Below, in pieces: positions 52,499 to 61,614 of a stretch of DNA of 64,000 bases (position 1 is the first letter of the stretch; the number at the start of each line of letters is the position of its first letter). Both the position numbers and the translations under genes were made by a program. The notes beneath the pieces are model-generated. The model had not been told where the DNA came from. It worked only from the letters and a program-made list of their open reading frames with translations, and did no database searches. The stretch spans positions 10,183 through 74,182 of the forward strand of contig URPQ01000002.1 in assembly GCA_900549755.1 (NCBI GenBank). The letters run 5' to 3'. This stretch comes from an uncultured Oscillospiraceae bacterium. Lineage in GTDB: Bacteria > Bacillota > Clostridia > Oscillospirales > Acutalibacteraceae.

Positions 52499-54286
52499 TT
52501 AAAATTTAATTCCGAGAAGAAGCTGCTTTAATGCGACAAGATCTGCGGAATCGCCGAATACCGCGTCGCCGTTGCAGTTTGCAGCCTTGAAATTGATGTG
52601 GTTATTACCGTTAGCAGAGTATTTTTTAAGACTTACAAGGTCAATAATATTAACGTTAGTATCTAAGTTAACATCGCCCGCTACGGCATTAACCGAATTA
52701 ACAGAGGCGGCGTCAAAGCTTGTGAGAAGCGAAAAATAGTCGTTATTTCCGTTTGCGTCGGTAAATGAGCTAATGCTGTCTATTCCGTCAACCTGTGCCA
52801 GAGCCGCGTTGATTTCTTCTTTATCCCAAACACTTAATTCAATCCTGAAATTTCTGATTTTAACATCGTTTTCAGCGCCTGATCCATAAGCGGAATCGTT
52901 ATCGGCAATAACAAGAATATCTCCCTTGCTCCAATTAGGCCCGTAGTTCGCGGTGAAGTTTTTAGCCATTCCCTTTCGGCTCATTGTCACCCAATTTCCT
53001 GCGGTTACCGACTGTGCGTCAAAAACAGCATATTCCGTATAAGGATTGGTGCCGTTTGCGGTATCTTCAGGCAGAGGAATAATGCTTACATATGAATCTA
53101 CAGTAGTGCAAACATCATATTTAACCTCCATATACGGGGCAAGCACCGCAAGCAACTGATTATTTGCCATCCAACCCATTTTGCTTCCGTTTACGGTATA
53201 TCCCGAGTTTACTTCCGTTTTAAGCAACGCGCCGTTTCCCGAATAACTGTGTGTTATACGACTGTTATAACACTGTCCGTCCGCACCGTATGCAACAGTA
53301 CCTACGCCACTGGTTTTATATCCGAAGGTCCAATTATGGTGAGTTTCATCTAAAGCCCATTCAGGCTTCGCGGAAGCGCCGTTTTCGTTGCTGACCCTTG
53401 TAGGATCGGCTTCAAAAATCACTAGCTTCTTTTCGGTTGTGTACTCGGCAATATCGTTATACTTTATAACAGCGCCGAAATAGTCGGTATTGCTTTTTTC
53501 ATCACTACCGAAAGAAATATCATGATTCCAGCCCCAAGAGCCATTCGGAGTGTATCCCGCGTCATTAAGTGCCTTATTAAACGCCAATCGGTCTGACTCT
53601 TTAACCTCAATACGAAGATTTCGTACATCAATTACTACAGGTGCGTCAGCTAAAACAGCATCATCTCCCTCGCCCCATGCGCTGACATAGAAAAGACCGT
53701 CCGACAAATGACCGCCGAAAGTTTTATCCGCGCCATGCCTTGTGCCTTCACAGCTTATCCATTCGCCGCGGCTTGCGTTCACCTGCGAGTTTTCATCGCC
53801 GTTTGCTTTAACAAAGGCTATGTTTGTGCTTGTACTCCAAAGCGGAATAAGACCTATATCAAAGCCGGGGTTGCCAACACCGCTGTCAACTCTGCGCAGA
53901 TCGCACTTTACTGTAAGATACGGCAAAATTGTATTTACAAAAGCTTGATCGGCTATCCAACCCGTAAACGCATACTTCCATGATATAATACTTGATGCCA
54001 ATGCCGCGCCGTAGCCGCCGTTCTGACCCAAAGTAATCTCGTAATAAGCGCCGTTAATGTCTGATTTAATTTGAGCGCGGTTATTTGAGTTTTGCTCAAT
54101 ATTTTCCTGTAGCATACCTCCGAATTCCGAAAGCGAAGGATTGCTCAGATTAAGAGGATTTGCCTCCCATATTACATATGAGCGGCCGTCCTGTGCGGTT
54201 TCTGCTGTATCTGCAGAAAGGACAAGCGAAGAAAAGCATAACACTGCCAAAGTAATTGATAATAAAACGCTGATTAACTTTTTCAT
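52499..54286 (-). CDS. Secreted dockerin protein with two repeated modules
   Basis: A 595-residue exported protein: signal peptide (about 1-25), two related modules (about 35-245 and 285-495), and a C-terminal type I dockerin (about 535-593, with GDVNLDTNVNIIDLVSLKKY and NCNGDAVFGDSADLVALKQL). Each module opens with (Y/L)VI(W/F)EA(N/D)P, contains a GWxA/MxNQ..L/V segment and ends with VxIRNxRIE and a helical DxxxxNxAL stretch. I do not recognise the module. It also occurs twice in the GH16 protein next door. Confidence 0.83.
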   Translation of the reverse strand: MKKLISVLLSITLAVLCFSSLVLSADTAETAQDGRSYVIWEANPLNLSNPSLSEFGGMLQENIEQNSNNRAQIKSDINGAYYEITLGQNGGYGAALASSIISWKYAFTGWIADQAFVNTILPYLTVKCDLRRVDSGVGNPGFDIGLIPLWSTSTNIAFVKANGDENSQVNASRGEWISCEGTRHGADKTFGGHLSDGLFYVSAWGEGDDAVLADAPVVIDVRNLRIEVKESDRLAFNKALNDAGYTPNGSWGWNHDISFGSDEKSNTDYFGAVIKYNDIAEYTTEKKLVIFEADPTRVSNENGASAKPEWALDETHHNWTFGYKTSGVGTVAYGADGQCYNSRITHSYSGNGALLKTEVNSGYTVNGSKMGWMANNQLLAVLAPYMEVKYDVCTTVDSYVSIIPLPEDTANGTNPYTEYAVFDAQSVTAGNWVTMSRKGMAKNFTANYGPNWSKGDILVIADNDSAYGSGAENDVKIRNFRIELSVWDKEEINAALAQVDGIDSISSFTDANGNNDYFSLLTSFDAASVNSVNAVAGDVNLDTNVNIIDLVSLKKYSANGNNHINFKAANCNGDAVFGDSADLVALKQLLLGIKF

Positions 54287-54368
54287 AAAATTTCCTCCTA
54301 AATTTTTTTACGCTAGGGAAATTAAAAAGGTTTTTTCTGTCACCTCCGTTCAAAAATCGCTTAAAAGG

Positions 54369-57305
54369 TTATTTAAGGCTCCAAACGGTTACGCGGTCAA
54401 ACTTCGCTTCGTAAGGAAATTCGGTCGCGTCATAGGTTGTATTCCAAAAGTCCTCGTAAGCAGGCCATAGCTGCAGCAGAAGATTCATAGGACCGCTTCC
54501 GTCGGTGACTCCGGGGCCTTTATAAACGCGCGTAAGTGTTTTATCGTAATACCAATAAATTGCGTTTTCTGTCCAAACAACAGAATAGGTATGAAATCCG
54601 TCCTTGATATTCGGAACCTTAATATGCTCATTTCCGCTGGAGTTGTAATGCTCGGGATTCCAAAGATACCAATGTACCGTACCCGCATAATCGTCGCCCC
54701 AATCGGGATAATACTCTACAACATCTATTTCGCCGTAGCTACCCGCCCATATGCCCGGTGCAGTCAAAGGATTATGCTTATAATTATTGCCTGTCATAAA
54801 AAACGAGGCATTGCCCGAGCCGATTTTCGGCATTTCCATAACCGCGCTGAAACAGCCGTACGCCTGCGAGAAAGAGCCTTCCGTGCTTAAAAGGCATCTC
54901 GGTTCTCCCTCTTTTTCAATCGTGAAAATCAATTTACCGTCCGAGACTGTACCCGATTTATATAGATTGCCGTCATTATCACGGCACTGTTTCCATACAT
55001 CCGTGTCTAAAGTATCAAAATCATCGTTAAAGGTCGGCTGTTCGCTAAAGCCGATAAAGCTCATAGTATAGCTGCCTGTTTTTCCACTGCGGCTGTCCTG
55101 CACGGTAAGCGTCAGGGTGCCGCACTTTCTGACCTCGTAGGGAACGGTAACACGCATACCGTTTACCGTTACCCTTTCATCGCTTGCCGAAAGGGTAAGG
55201 TATTCTTCGGGTATATAATCGGTATCCGCCGCGTAAAAGCTGTAATCCGCATCCATTTCCGCGACGCCCGGGTGTTCGCACACAGGTCTTAAGGTAATCG
55301 AACCCAAAAGCTGTTTGCGAAACGCAGCTAAATCATAAGAGTCTATAACATTATCGGAATTGTAATCTGCCGCTTTATAAACCGCAGACACAGCCGAATC
55401 AGCCGCTTTTTTCTTAATGCGTACCAAATCCCGAACATCAATCAGGCTGTCGCCGTTAATGTCGCCGAAATCGGCGGAGGTGCTGTAGGCGGAGCTTTTA
55501 TTGCCCGAGGTAAGCCTGTTAAAGCCGTCGCTTATTCCTATTGATGCCAGTGCAGAGTCAACCGCCGCGCGGTCGGCTTCGTCAAGGGTAAGTCGCAAAC
55601 GCCTGATGTCAACAGAAACATTCCCGTTGCTCATTACTTTTCCCTCGCTCATTTGCAGATTAATCAGTATATCGCCCTGCCAGCCTAAGGGCGAGGTGTT
55701 AGAAGTAAATGTCAAGCCCTTTTCATCATAAGTAATCCACTTATTTGTTTCATAACCCGAACGCCAGCAATCCACATATTCAAAATTGCAGATTTCATAG
55801 GAAAACTTCCCCGTTGTGTACGCCGATACGGGCGCTATAATAAAAGTAGGCTTGATTTTTAAGTTAAGACCCGTATTCACCCTCACGTCACATTCAAAAT
55901 GAATATACTCCGCAAGCTTTTTCATCACATCGGGATTGTTATAAAGCATATTTCCGTTTGCCGTATTCGGAAAGACAACGGTTCCCTCTTTGTTGAAATC
56001 CGCGCGCCAGAAGGTCATTTCGCCGTCATTTTCAATGGAACCCGTACCCTTATCGGTAAATTTTTCGATTATCGGGGAATATGCCGAATCTGATTTTTCG
56101 GGTACGCTTTCGTAAATCACATAGCGGCTTCGCTCCTTAATATCTTCCAATTCAAAGTAAGCACTAACGCTTACCTCTTTATCAGGCATTACAAAGGTCG
56201 CACCGTTGCCGTAATGGTTGTAATCCAACGAAACCGCAGAGCCATCAGCAGCGGTAACCGTGACCGAGGAAAGCTCAAACCCGATTTCGGGAGACGCTGT
56301 AACCGATACGGTACTGCCGCTTTTTGCCGAGGGTGGAACCGAAAGAATACCGTGAGCCGAAGCAGGCAAAGCATTATTAATCATAGAAATTCTCGCATAC
56401 TCACTTCCGGCGTCAAAGGCGGTAAGTATTGCAAAATAATCGTTTTTTCCGCCCGAAGTCTTAGGCAAATCAGGCAGAGACTCGGTATCGCTCCAAAAAT
56501 ATGTAGTGAAATTCCTTTTATTATCTATATTTTCTATCGAAGAAAGGGCATTATTTATATTCTCACGGTCACTTTCCTTAACCTCTAAACGGAAATTGCG
56601 TATTTTAACGGTAAGTGCCGCGCCGTCAAGCCCTGCAACCTGAAAAAATATATCCCCCTGCGTCCACTGACTTACTGTTGTTTGAGCATCAGCAATATTT
56701 CTTATTTTAACCGAGCGGGAAATCCATTCGTTCTTTTGAGTTACAGCAAAGCTGTCAAAAATAGCAGAGTTGCTTTGAGGATCATTTTTCCACGCGTCCA
56801 GATACCAATACATCGGTGACACGGTCAAGGTTATATCCCGTCCCTTCTCGTCCTCAACATAAACATCATAGGAAACATAAACATAATCCTTGACAGCGCG
56901 CATAATTTCGGGATACTGCATCCAGCCCATATGACCGACTGCAATTTTGCTCTCGCTTCTGCCATTTTCGCCGTCATTGCACATAAACCCGTTCTCAATC
57001 AAAGCCTTGTCATGGTCAAACTCGGAATCAAATTCAAGAACATAACACGGTATTTCTTCACCTGTATATTTAAGATAGCTTGTGCCCTTTATTCTTTGTT
57101 GCGCAAAGCAATATTGATCATATACATCTACACCCGATGGATAGGCGTCAGCCCCGTCTGTTTCGGAAACATTGCGAGGATTAGCGTCGAAAATAACATA
57201 GCTTTTATCAATTCCCACCTCTGCGGAAACGGAAGTAAAGCCTGTCACAAACAAATCAGACAAAAGGGACACCCCCAAGATAAGAACGATTATTTTTCTT
57301 TTCAT
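54369..57305 (-). CDS. GH16 glycoside hydrolase with internal dockerin
   Basis: A 978-residue exported protein. In order: signal peptide (about 1-28), repeated module (about 33-275), InlB-type beta repeat (about 315-390), second module (about 395-605), dockerin (about 622-690, GDINGDSLIDVRDLVRIKKK and DYNSDNVIDSYDLAAFRKQL), an Ig-like stretch, and a C-terminal GH16 catalytic domain (about 765-978) with EIDVVEY, the ExDxxE motif. GH16 enzymes cleave beta-1,3/1,4-glucans, galactans or related polymers; specificity is not visible. The dockerin is internal, which is unusual. Confidence 0.85.
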   Translation of the reverse strand: MKRKIIVLILGVSLLSDLFVTGFTSVSAEVGIDKSYVIFDANPRNVSETDGADAYPSGVDVYDQYCFAQQRIKGTSYLKYTGEEIPCYVLEFDSEFDHDKALIENGFMCNDGENGRSESKIAVGHMGWMQYPEIMRAVKDYVYVSYDVYVEDEKGRDITLTVSPMYWYLDAWKNDPQSNSAIFDSFAVTQKNEWISRSVKIRNIADAQTTVSQWTQGDIFFQVAGLDGAALTVKIRNFRLEVKESDRENINNALSSIENIDNKRNFTTYFWSDTESLPDLPKTSGGKNDYFAILTAFDAGSEYARISMINNALPASAHGILSVPPSAKSGSTVSVTASPEIGFELSSVTVTAADGSAVSLDYNHYGNGATFVMPDKEVSVSAYFELEDIKERSRYVIYESVPEKSDSAYSPIIEKFTDKGTGSIENDGEMTFWRADFNKEGTVVFPNTANGNMLYNNPDVMKKLAEYIHFECDVRVNTGLNLKIKPTFIIAPVSAYTTGKFSYEICNFEYVDCWRSGYETNKWITYDEKGLTFTSNTSPLGWQGDILINLQMSEGKVMSNGNVSVDIRRLRLTLDEADRAAVDSALASIGISDGFNRLTSGNKSSAYSTSADFGDINGDSLIDVRDLVRIKKKAADSAVSAVYKAADYNSDNVIDSYDLAAFRKQLLGSITLRPVCEHPGVAEMDADYSFYAADTDYIPEEYLTLSASDERVTVNGMRVTVPYEVRKCGTLTLTVQDSRSGKTGSYTMSFIGFSEQPTFNDDFDTLDTDVWKQCRDNDGNLYKSGTVSDGKLIFTIEKEGEPRCLLSTEGSFSQAYGCFSAVMEMPKIGSGNASFFMTGNNYKHNPLTAPGIWAGSYGEIDVVEYYPDWGDDYAGTVHWYLWNPEHYNSSGNEHIKVPNIKDGFHTYSVVWTENAIYWYYDKTLTRVYKGPGVTDGSGPMNLLLQLWPAYEDFWNTTYDATEFPYEAKFDRVTVWSLK

Positions 57306-57325
57306 TTTAATTTCACCGTTCTTTT

Positions 57326-59851
57326 TTATTTGCGGAGAAAATCCTTGGCATTGACGGTTATCCCCTCCGCGGTATAATCCGTATCGCCGTAGTTCACATA
57401 AATCTCAGAGCCGCCCTCGTATTCAACACGAACAACACTGTCGCTTAAAGCGCGGTGCGATACGATTTCCTTATCCATAAGACCGTCAAGCGCTTTGCTT
57501 AAAGCCTTATAATTCTCGGAAATATCAGCCTTAAGCCCGGAATATCGGGTGCTGGAAATAGAGCTGAAATCGGTCTCATAAAGCTTATCAAACGAGTTGG
57601 CAGTAAGCGTATAGCGCAGGTTTTCACCGTATTCAATGCGCTTTAAGAGAGCTGTTCGGCTGTCCTCCTCCGAATTCATATCGCGGGAGGTGTAAGGAAT
57701 GTAGCCGTGCAAAACCATCTGAACAAAGGGAATACGGCGTGAAAAGGTGTATTCCTGCGGAATCTCCGAAAGCCCGTCAACAAACGAAAGGTATTCAAGA
57801 GCGTACAAATTGCCGCCGTTTCCTATAAGCTGATGGCTTTCACAGAGCGATGAAAGTGTTTCGGTAATTGCCTTACTCGCCTGGGCACGGGTCACGGTCT
57901 CGCTGTTTGAATAATCACCGTACAGCATACTGCTAAGCTCTGATACGCCTATGCCGTCAAAGCCGTCCGCTTTTTTTGAATAGCTGTCGGAAATTTTCAT
58001 ATAACGCGTGGGTGAAATAAGCTGTCTGCCGCTTTCCTCCCACTGACAGCTGACCGAATCAAGATACGAAAGCTTTACAATACCGTTGTTAAGCGAACGC
58101 GCGGATTGTGAAAAAGAGCTGTACCCGAAAAGCCGCGCGGGATTTGCCGAGACAAATTCAAGATTAACAAAATATGAGATTTTGTTATCACTAAAAGCAT
58201 TTATCAGTTTTGTAAAGTCGCTCTTTGAACCGAGCGCACCGCTTAATGAAACCGTGCCCGGCTTTTGAGCGTTAAGACCGTTCTTGTTCCAGCCTGAAAT
58301 AAGACAGGTGAGATTTCCCTCGCCGACGGTTGAATTCAGCTCCTTTGCTATATCCGACATTTGCTCATAGTCGGTCAAAGCAAATTCCTTTTGAGAAGGA
58401 ATAACACCCAAGAAATGCGTATTGTACTCCACACTTCCTATAAGCTCTGCGAGTAGCTTAGGAGACGAAGCCGGGACCTTATCTGAAAGTACTCTTTCTT
58501 CTTTAAGACGCTCACGGTATATTCCCGCCATTTCGGAATAAGCGCCTTCCTCGGAGGTATCGCTTATGAGTATGTATTCTGCCGAAATGCCTTCAAGCGA
58601 CGCCTCCGAAGAAAAGAGTGTGGTATCGGTTTTCGATTTCATTTGATAAATGCCGTTATCTATAACCGTAAAAGCCGCACAGCCCGTCACATAGGGAGAG
58701 GTTCGCTTAAACAAAAGCTGAGCCTGTTCAGCACCCTTTTCAATCACGCATAAAAATCCCTTGCCGTCCTTGTACTGGCCGAAGACAGGCAGCGTGCAGA
58801 CGCTGTCCTGTGTATCAAGCTTTCTTGTGACCGAGCTGTTTTGCCCGTAAACCGACAGAGAATAGGCGCTGTCCTTGGCGGTCTCATTCGGATCCACCGA
58901 AATCAGCGCGCCGCTGCCGGCGGGAACCACATAATATCCCGATTCTCCGCCGCAAAAGCTGCTGAAATTAGGCATCAGTTCAAGCTCTGAAATCGGATAA
59001 TCCCGATAGAATTCTATGTTTTCGGGGTCAATGCTCGCTTTGAAGCCCGTTTTGGTAAGCACATAATCAATAGCAACTCTAAAGGACTTAGGGTTTTCAG
59101 CCTCGCTCCCGTTGCCTGAATTATCCTTATCTCGGTCTTCATAGGTATAACCGACTGAGCGGAATATTTCATCGATTTTCTTTTTCATCGTATTGTTCGA
59201 GGCGTCGGTCAAAACATAAAGATTTTCGTCCTTAAGCCGCGGATACTGGCTTAAAAGGTATTCGCGGTTTGCACCGTCCGTAAGCTCGACAGAATAAAGG
59301 GTATACCGTCTGCCGATATAGTCGGCATCCTCCGCAGACATCTTTTTTAAATACTCTTTCATACGAGTTTCAGAAATCTGTTCGGGGAATACGAAATCCT
59401 TTGATATTTCGCCGAAAACATATTCCACGCGTACCCCTTTATCGGTTGAGGAAACCTTAAACTGTCCCTTATCTACAGCGTCCGACGAGCTGTAAAGCAC
59501 TGTCTGCGCGTTATTATCATAAAAAGCGAGATTTAAGGACGAGCTGTATTTTTCTTCGGAATATTCGGCGTCGGACGAAACCGCGCTCCAGCTTTTTCCG
59601 CTCACAATATCGCGAACGGTAATGTTGGCTTTGCTGTCGAGATACAGCTCAAAGCGCTCATTCTTTGCCGCTAAATATTCCTCCGCTCCGAGCACCGAAT
59701 CAGTAATGTCAAACTCAACGTCGGTAAAATCAACAGAGCCTTTTTCAATGCCGTAGCTAACCCTGCTCCTGCTCGGCATAAGAAATACCGCGCCGCATAC
59801 AAGGAGAATTACGAGCAGCCATATTCCCCACTTTAGTAATTTCCGTTTCAT
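57326..59851 (-). CDS. DUF5696-type membrane-anchored protein
   Basis: An 841-residue paralogue of the 18344-20599 protein, with one N-terminal membrane helix (about 8-27) and an extracellular remainder. Shared features include SLNLAFYDN-type beta strands, a SPTRYMKISDSYSKK segment parallel to SPERITGAV, and the C-terminal SHRALSDSVVRVEYEGG and YVNYGDTDYTAEG. ATG at 59851 has AGGTG 5 bases upstream and touches the GH36-like stop. Function is unknown; linkage to importers is conserved in both loci. Confidence 0.78.
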   Translation of the reverse strand: MKRKLLKWGIWLLVILLVCGAVFLMPSRSRVSYGIEKGSVDFTDVEFDITDSVLGAEEYLAAKNERFELYLDSKANITVRDIVSGKSWSAVSSDAEYSEEKYSSSLNLAFYDNNAQTVLYSSSDAVDKGQFKVSSTDKGVRVEYVFGEISKDFVFPEQISETRMKEYLKKMSAEDADYIGRRYTLYSVELTDGANREYLLSQYPRLKDENLYVLTDASNNTMKKKIDEIFRSVGYTYEDRDKDNSGNGSEAENPKSFRVAIDYVLTKTGFKASIDPENIEFYRDYPISELELMPNFSSFCGGESGYYVVPAGSGALISVDPNETAKDSAYSLSVYGQNSSVTRKLDTQDSVCTLPVFGQYKDGKGFLCVIEKGAEQAQLLFKRTSPYVTGCAAFTVIDNGIYQMKSKTDTTLFSSEASLEGISAEYILISDTSEEGAYSEMAGIYRERLKEERVLSDKVPASSPKLLAELIGSVEYNTHFLGVIPSQKEFALTDYEQMSDIAKELNSTVGEGNLTCLISGWNKNGLNAQKPGTVSLSGALGSKSDFTKLINAFSDNKISYFVNLEFVSANPARLFGYSSFSQSARSLNNGIVKLSYLDSVSCQWEESGRQLISPTRYMKISDSYSKKADGFDGIGVSELSSMLYGDYSNSETVTRAQASKAITETLSSLCESHQLIGNGGNLYALEYLSFVDGLSEIPQEYTFSRRIPFVQMVLHGYIPYTSRDMNSEEDSRTALLKRIEYGENLRYTLTANSFDKLYETDFSSISSTRYSGLKADISENYKALSKALDGLMDKEIVSHRALSDSVVRVEYEGGSEIYVNYGDTDYTAEGITVNAKDFLRK

Positions 59852-61599
59852 CACATCACCTTAATCTCGGATTCCGTTATAAATACCATTCCGCTTATCG
59901 GAACAGGCAAACGGATAATTTCGGACTTAACAATGCCGCTTTGCGTTTCCTCCCCCTTACAGTTGACAATGCGAAAACGCTTTCCCGCACAGCCTTCAAG
60001 CACAAGTCCCGTTTTCTTAGTAACGTTTACAGCGGCGGTGTATTTCGCAGTACAGTCCACAACAGAATCGGCGTAAACCGCGGTAATCCGAGCGTTGTCA
60101 CCGCTCGCCGTAACAGAGCTGTAATTACATTCGGGATTTTCGGCTGTAAGTATGCCGTTTAAAAGAATATCTCTGTGTTCCTTCCAAAAGCCGAGATAGA
60201 ATTTAAGCATTTTCTTATGCTCTTCATTAAGCTCGTCAAGTCGGACTGAAATCTGCGGAACCGAAAAAAGTATGCTTGCAAGCTGACAGGCGGCGGATTC
60301 CGCACTGTCCTCATAATTCCAAGCCACCATATCCGAATGAACCGCCGTTTTACCCGAGATGAGCCGCATATTTACAATATCCTGACGGTTTTTAATCGCG
60401 TCAATTGGGCAGTCGCCTACCCTTAACATATTTCCGTACTTTCTTACCGCGGGGCCTATATAGCTCTGCCTGAATTCAAGCATAACCTCGGGATTTAAAG
60501 CCGTAAGCTTTTTATATACACCGTCGAGCAGAGCCATAACCGCGTCCTCAACCGAGGAAAAATCACATTTTCCATCGGCAATCAGCGGGTCGCCCGACGC
60601 TACAAAGGAATCAATAAAATCAAGCTTAAGACCGTCAAAGCCCCATTCGCCGACCGCCCTTACATAAAACGCGGTAAGATATTCTCTGACCTCTTTATAG
60701 CGAGGGTCGAGCGCGAAATAGGTCTCCCCGTCCCCGCTGTTTTGCAATATCATATTTTTAAAATGCGGATAGCTTTTTGATTTTATACCGATAAACGGAA
60801 CCGAAAACCATAATACCGCCTTCATACCCGTTTTGTGAATATTATCAACCAACAGTCTTATATCGCCGAGCTTTTTTTCCGATACCTGCCAGTCGCCGCA
60901 ATAAGCGTATACTCCGCTTACGCTTTCGCTTTCGTCCATCTGCCAGCCGTCGTCTATAATAACGGTTTTCATTCCGTATTCGCCCGACAACTGACATTGC
61001 CTAACAATTTCGTCCGCCTGAAGACCGTGATGATAGCTGTACCAAAGGGAGTTTACAGGCTCCAAAGCGGCTTTTGGCACATATGCGGGAGTATAACCGC
61101 ATTCGGTTTCCCACCAGCCGACCGCCTCCTTAACACATTCATAAAACGGTAGAGCGCGGCAATCAAGTCGAATAACCGTACTGTAAGAGCTTAAAGGCGC
61201 CGTCGGGCGGGTAAAAAAGGTCACCGAGCAGTCTATACAGGAATCAAACTCATTAATTCCCGTCTCAATTTCTATGGGACGGAGTGCGTCGGAAACGGCA
61301 ATCAAAAGACGGTTTTCCCCGCCGATCGACAAAATCCCGTGCAACGGCATCCAGCGCGCAAGCTCGCTAGAGGTGCGGCGCGGCGCCCAGTTAGGCTGAA
61401 TAGAATGGTCGTCGCGTATAGAGGGGCTCCAGGTTGAATAGCAATCCACCGCGGGAAATTTCCAGGAAACCTTAATTCTTTCAGGTGTCTCGGCTTTGTC
61501 AAAAACAGCGGTAAGCTCTGCCTCGGTTATACCGCCTGTTTCACTGACTTCAATATTTATTTGGGCGTTTTTATTTCCGCCGCTTACATTAAAATTCAT
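59851..61599 (-). CDS. GH36-like alpha-galactosidase family protein
   Basis: A 582-residue protein without signal peptide. An N-terminal beta-sandwich precedes a TIM barrel with the clan GH-D signatures IIDDGWQMDE, KAVLWFSVPFIG and the nucleophile Asp in GFDGLKLDFIDSF; the acid/base Asp may be in MLRVGDCPIDA. This fits GH36-type alpha-galactosidase or a related alpha-glycosidase. Start behind CGGAGGA. It is located between NHL/Yip1 and DUF5696 genes, suggesting processing of the imported glycan. Confidence 0.82.
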   Translation of the reverse strand: MNFNVSGGNKNAQINIEVSETGGITEAELTAVFDKAETPERIKVSWKFPAVDCYSTWSPSIRDDHSIQPNWAPRRTSSELARWMPLHGILSIGGENRLLIAVSDALRPIEIETGINEFDSCIDCSVTFFTRPTAPLSSYSTVIRLDCRALPFYECVKEAVGWWETECGYTPAYVPKAALEPVNSLWYSYHHGLQADEIVRQCQLSGEYGMKTVIIDDGWQMDESESVSGVYAYCGDWQVSEKKLGDIRLLVDNIHKTGMKAVLWFSVPFIGIKSKSYPHFKNMILQNSGDGETYFALDPRYKEVREYLTAFYVRAVGEWGFDGLKLDFIDSFVASGDPLIADGKCDFSSVEDAVMALLDGVYKKLTALNPEVMLEFRQSYIGPAVRKYGNMLRVGDCPIDAIKNRQDIVNMRLISGKTAVHSDMVAWNYEDSAESAACQLASILFSVPQISVRLDELNEEHKKMLKFYLGFWKEHRDILLNGILTAENPECNYSSVTASGDNARITAVYADSVVDCTAKYTAAVNVTKKTGLVLEGCAGKRFRIVNCKGEETQSGIVKSEIIRLPVPISGMVFITESEIKVM

Positions 61600-61614
61600 A
61601 GCTTCCTCCGAATA

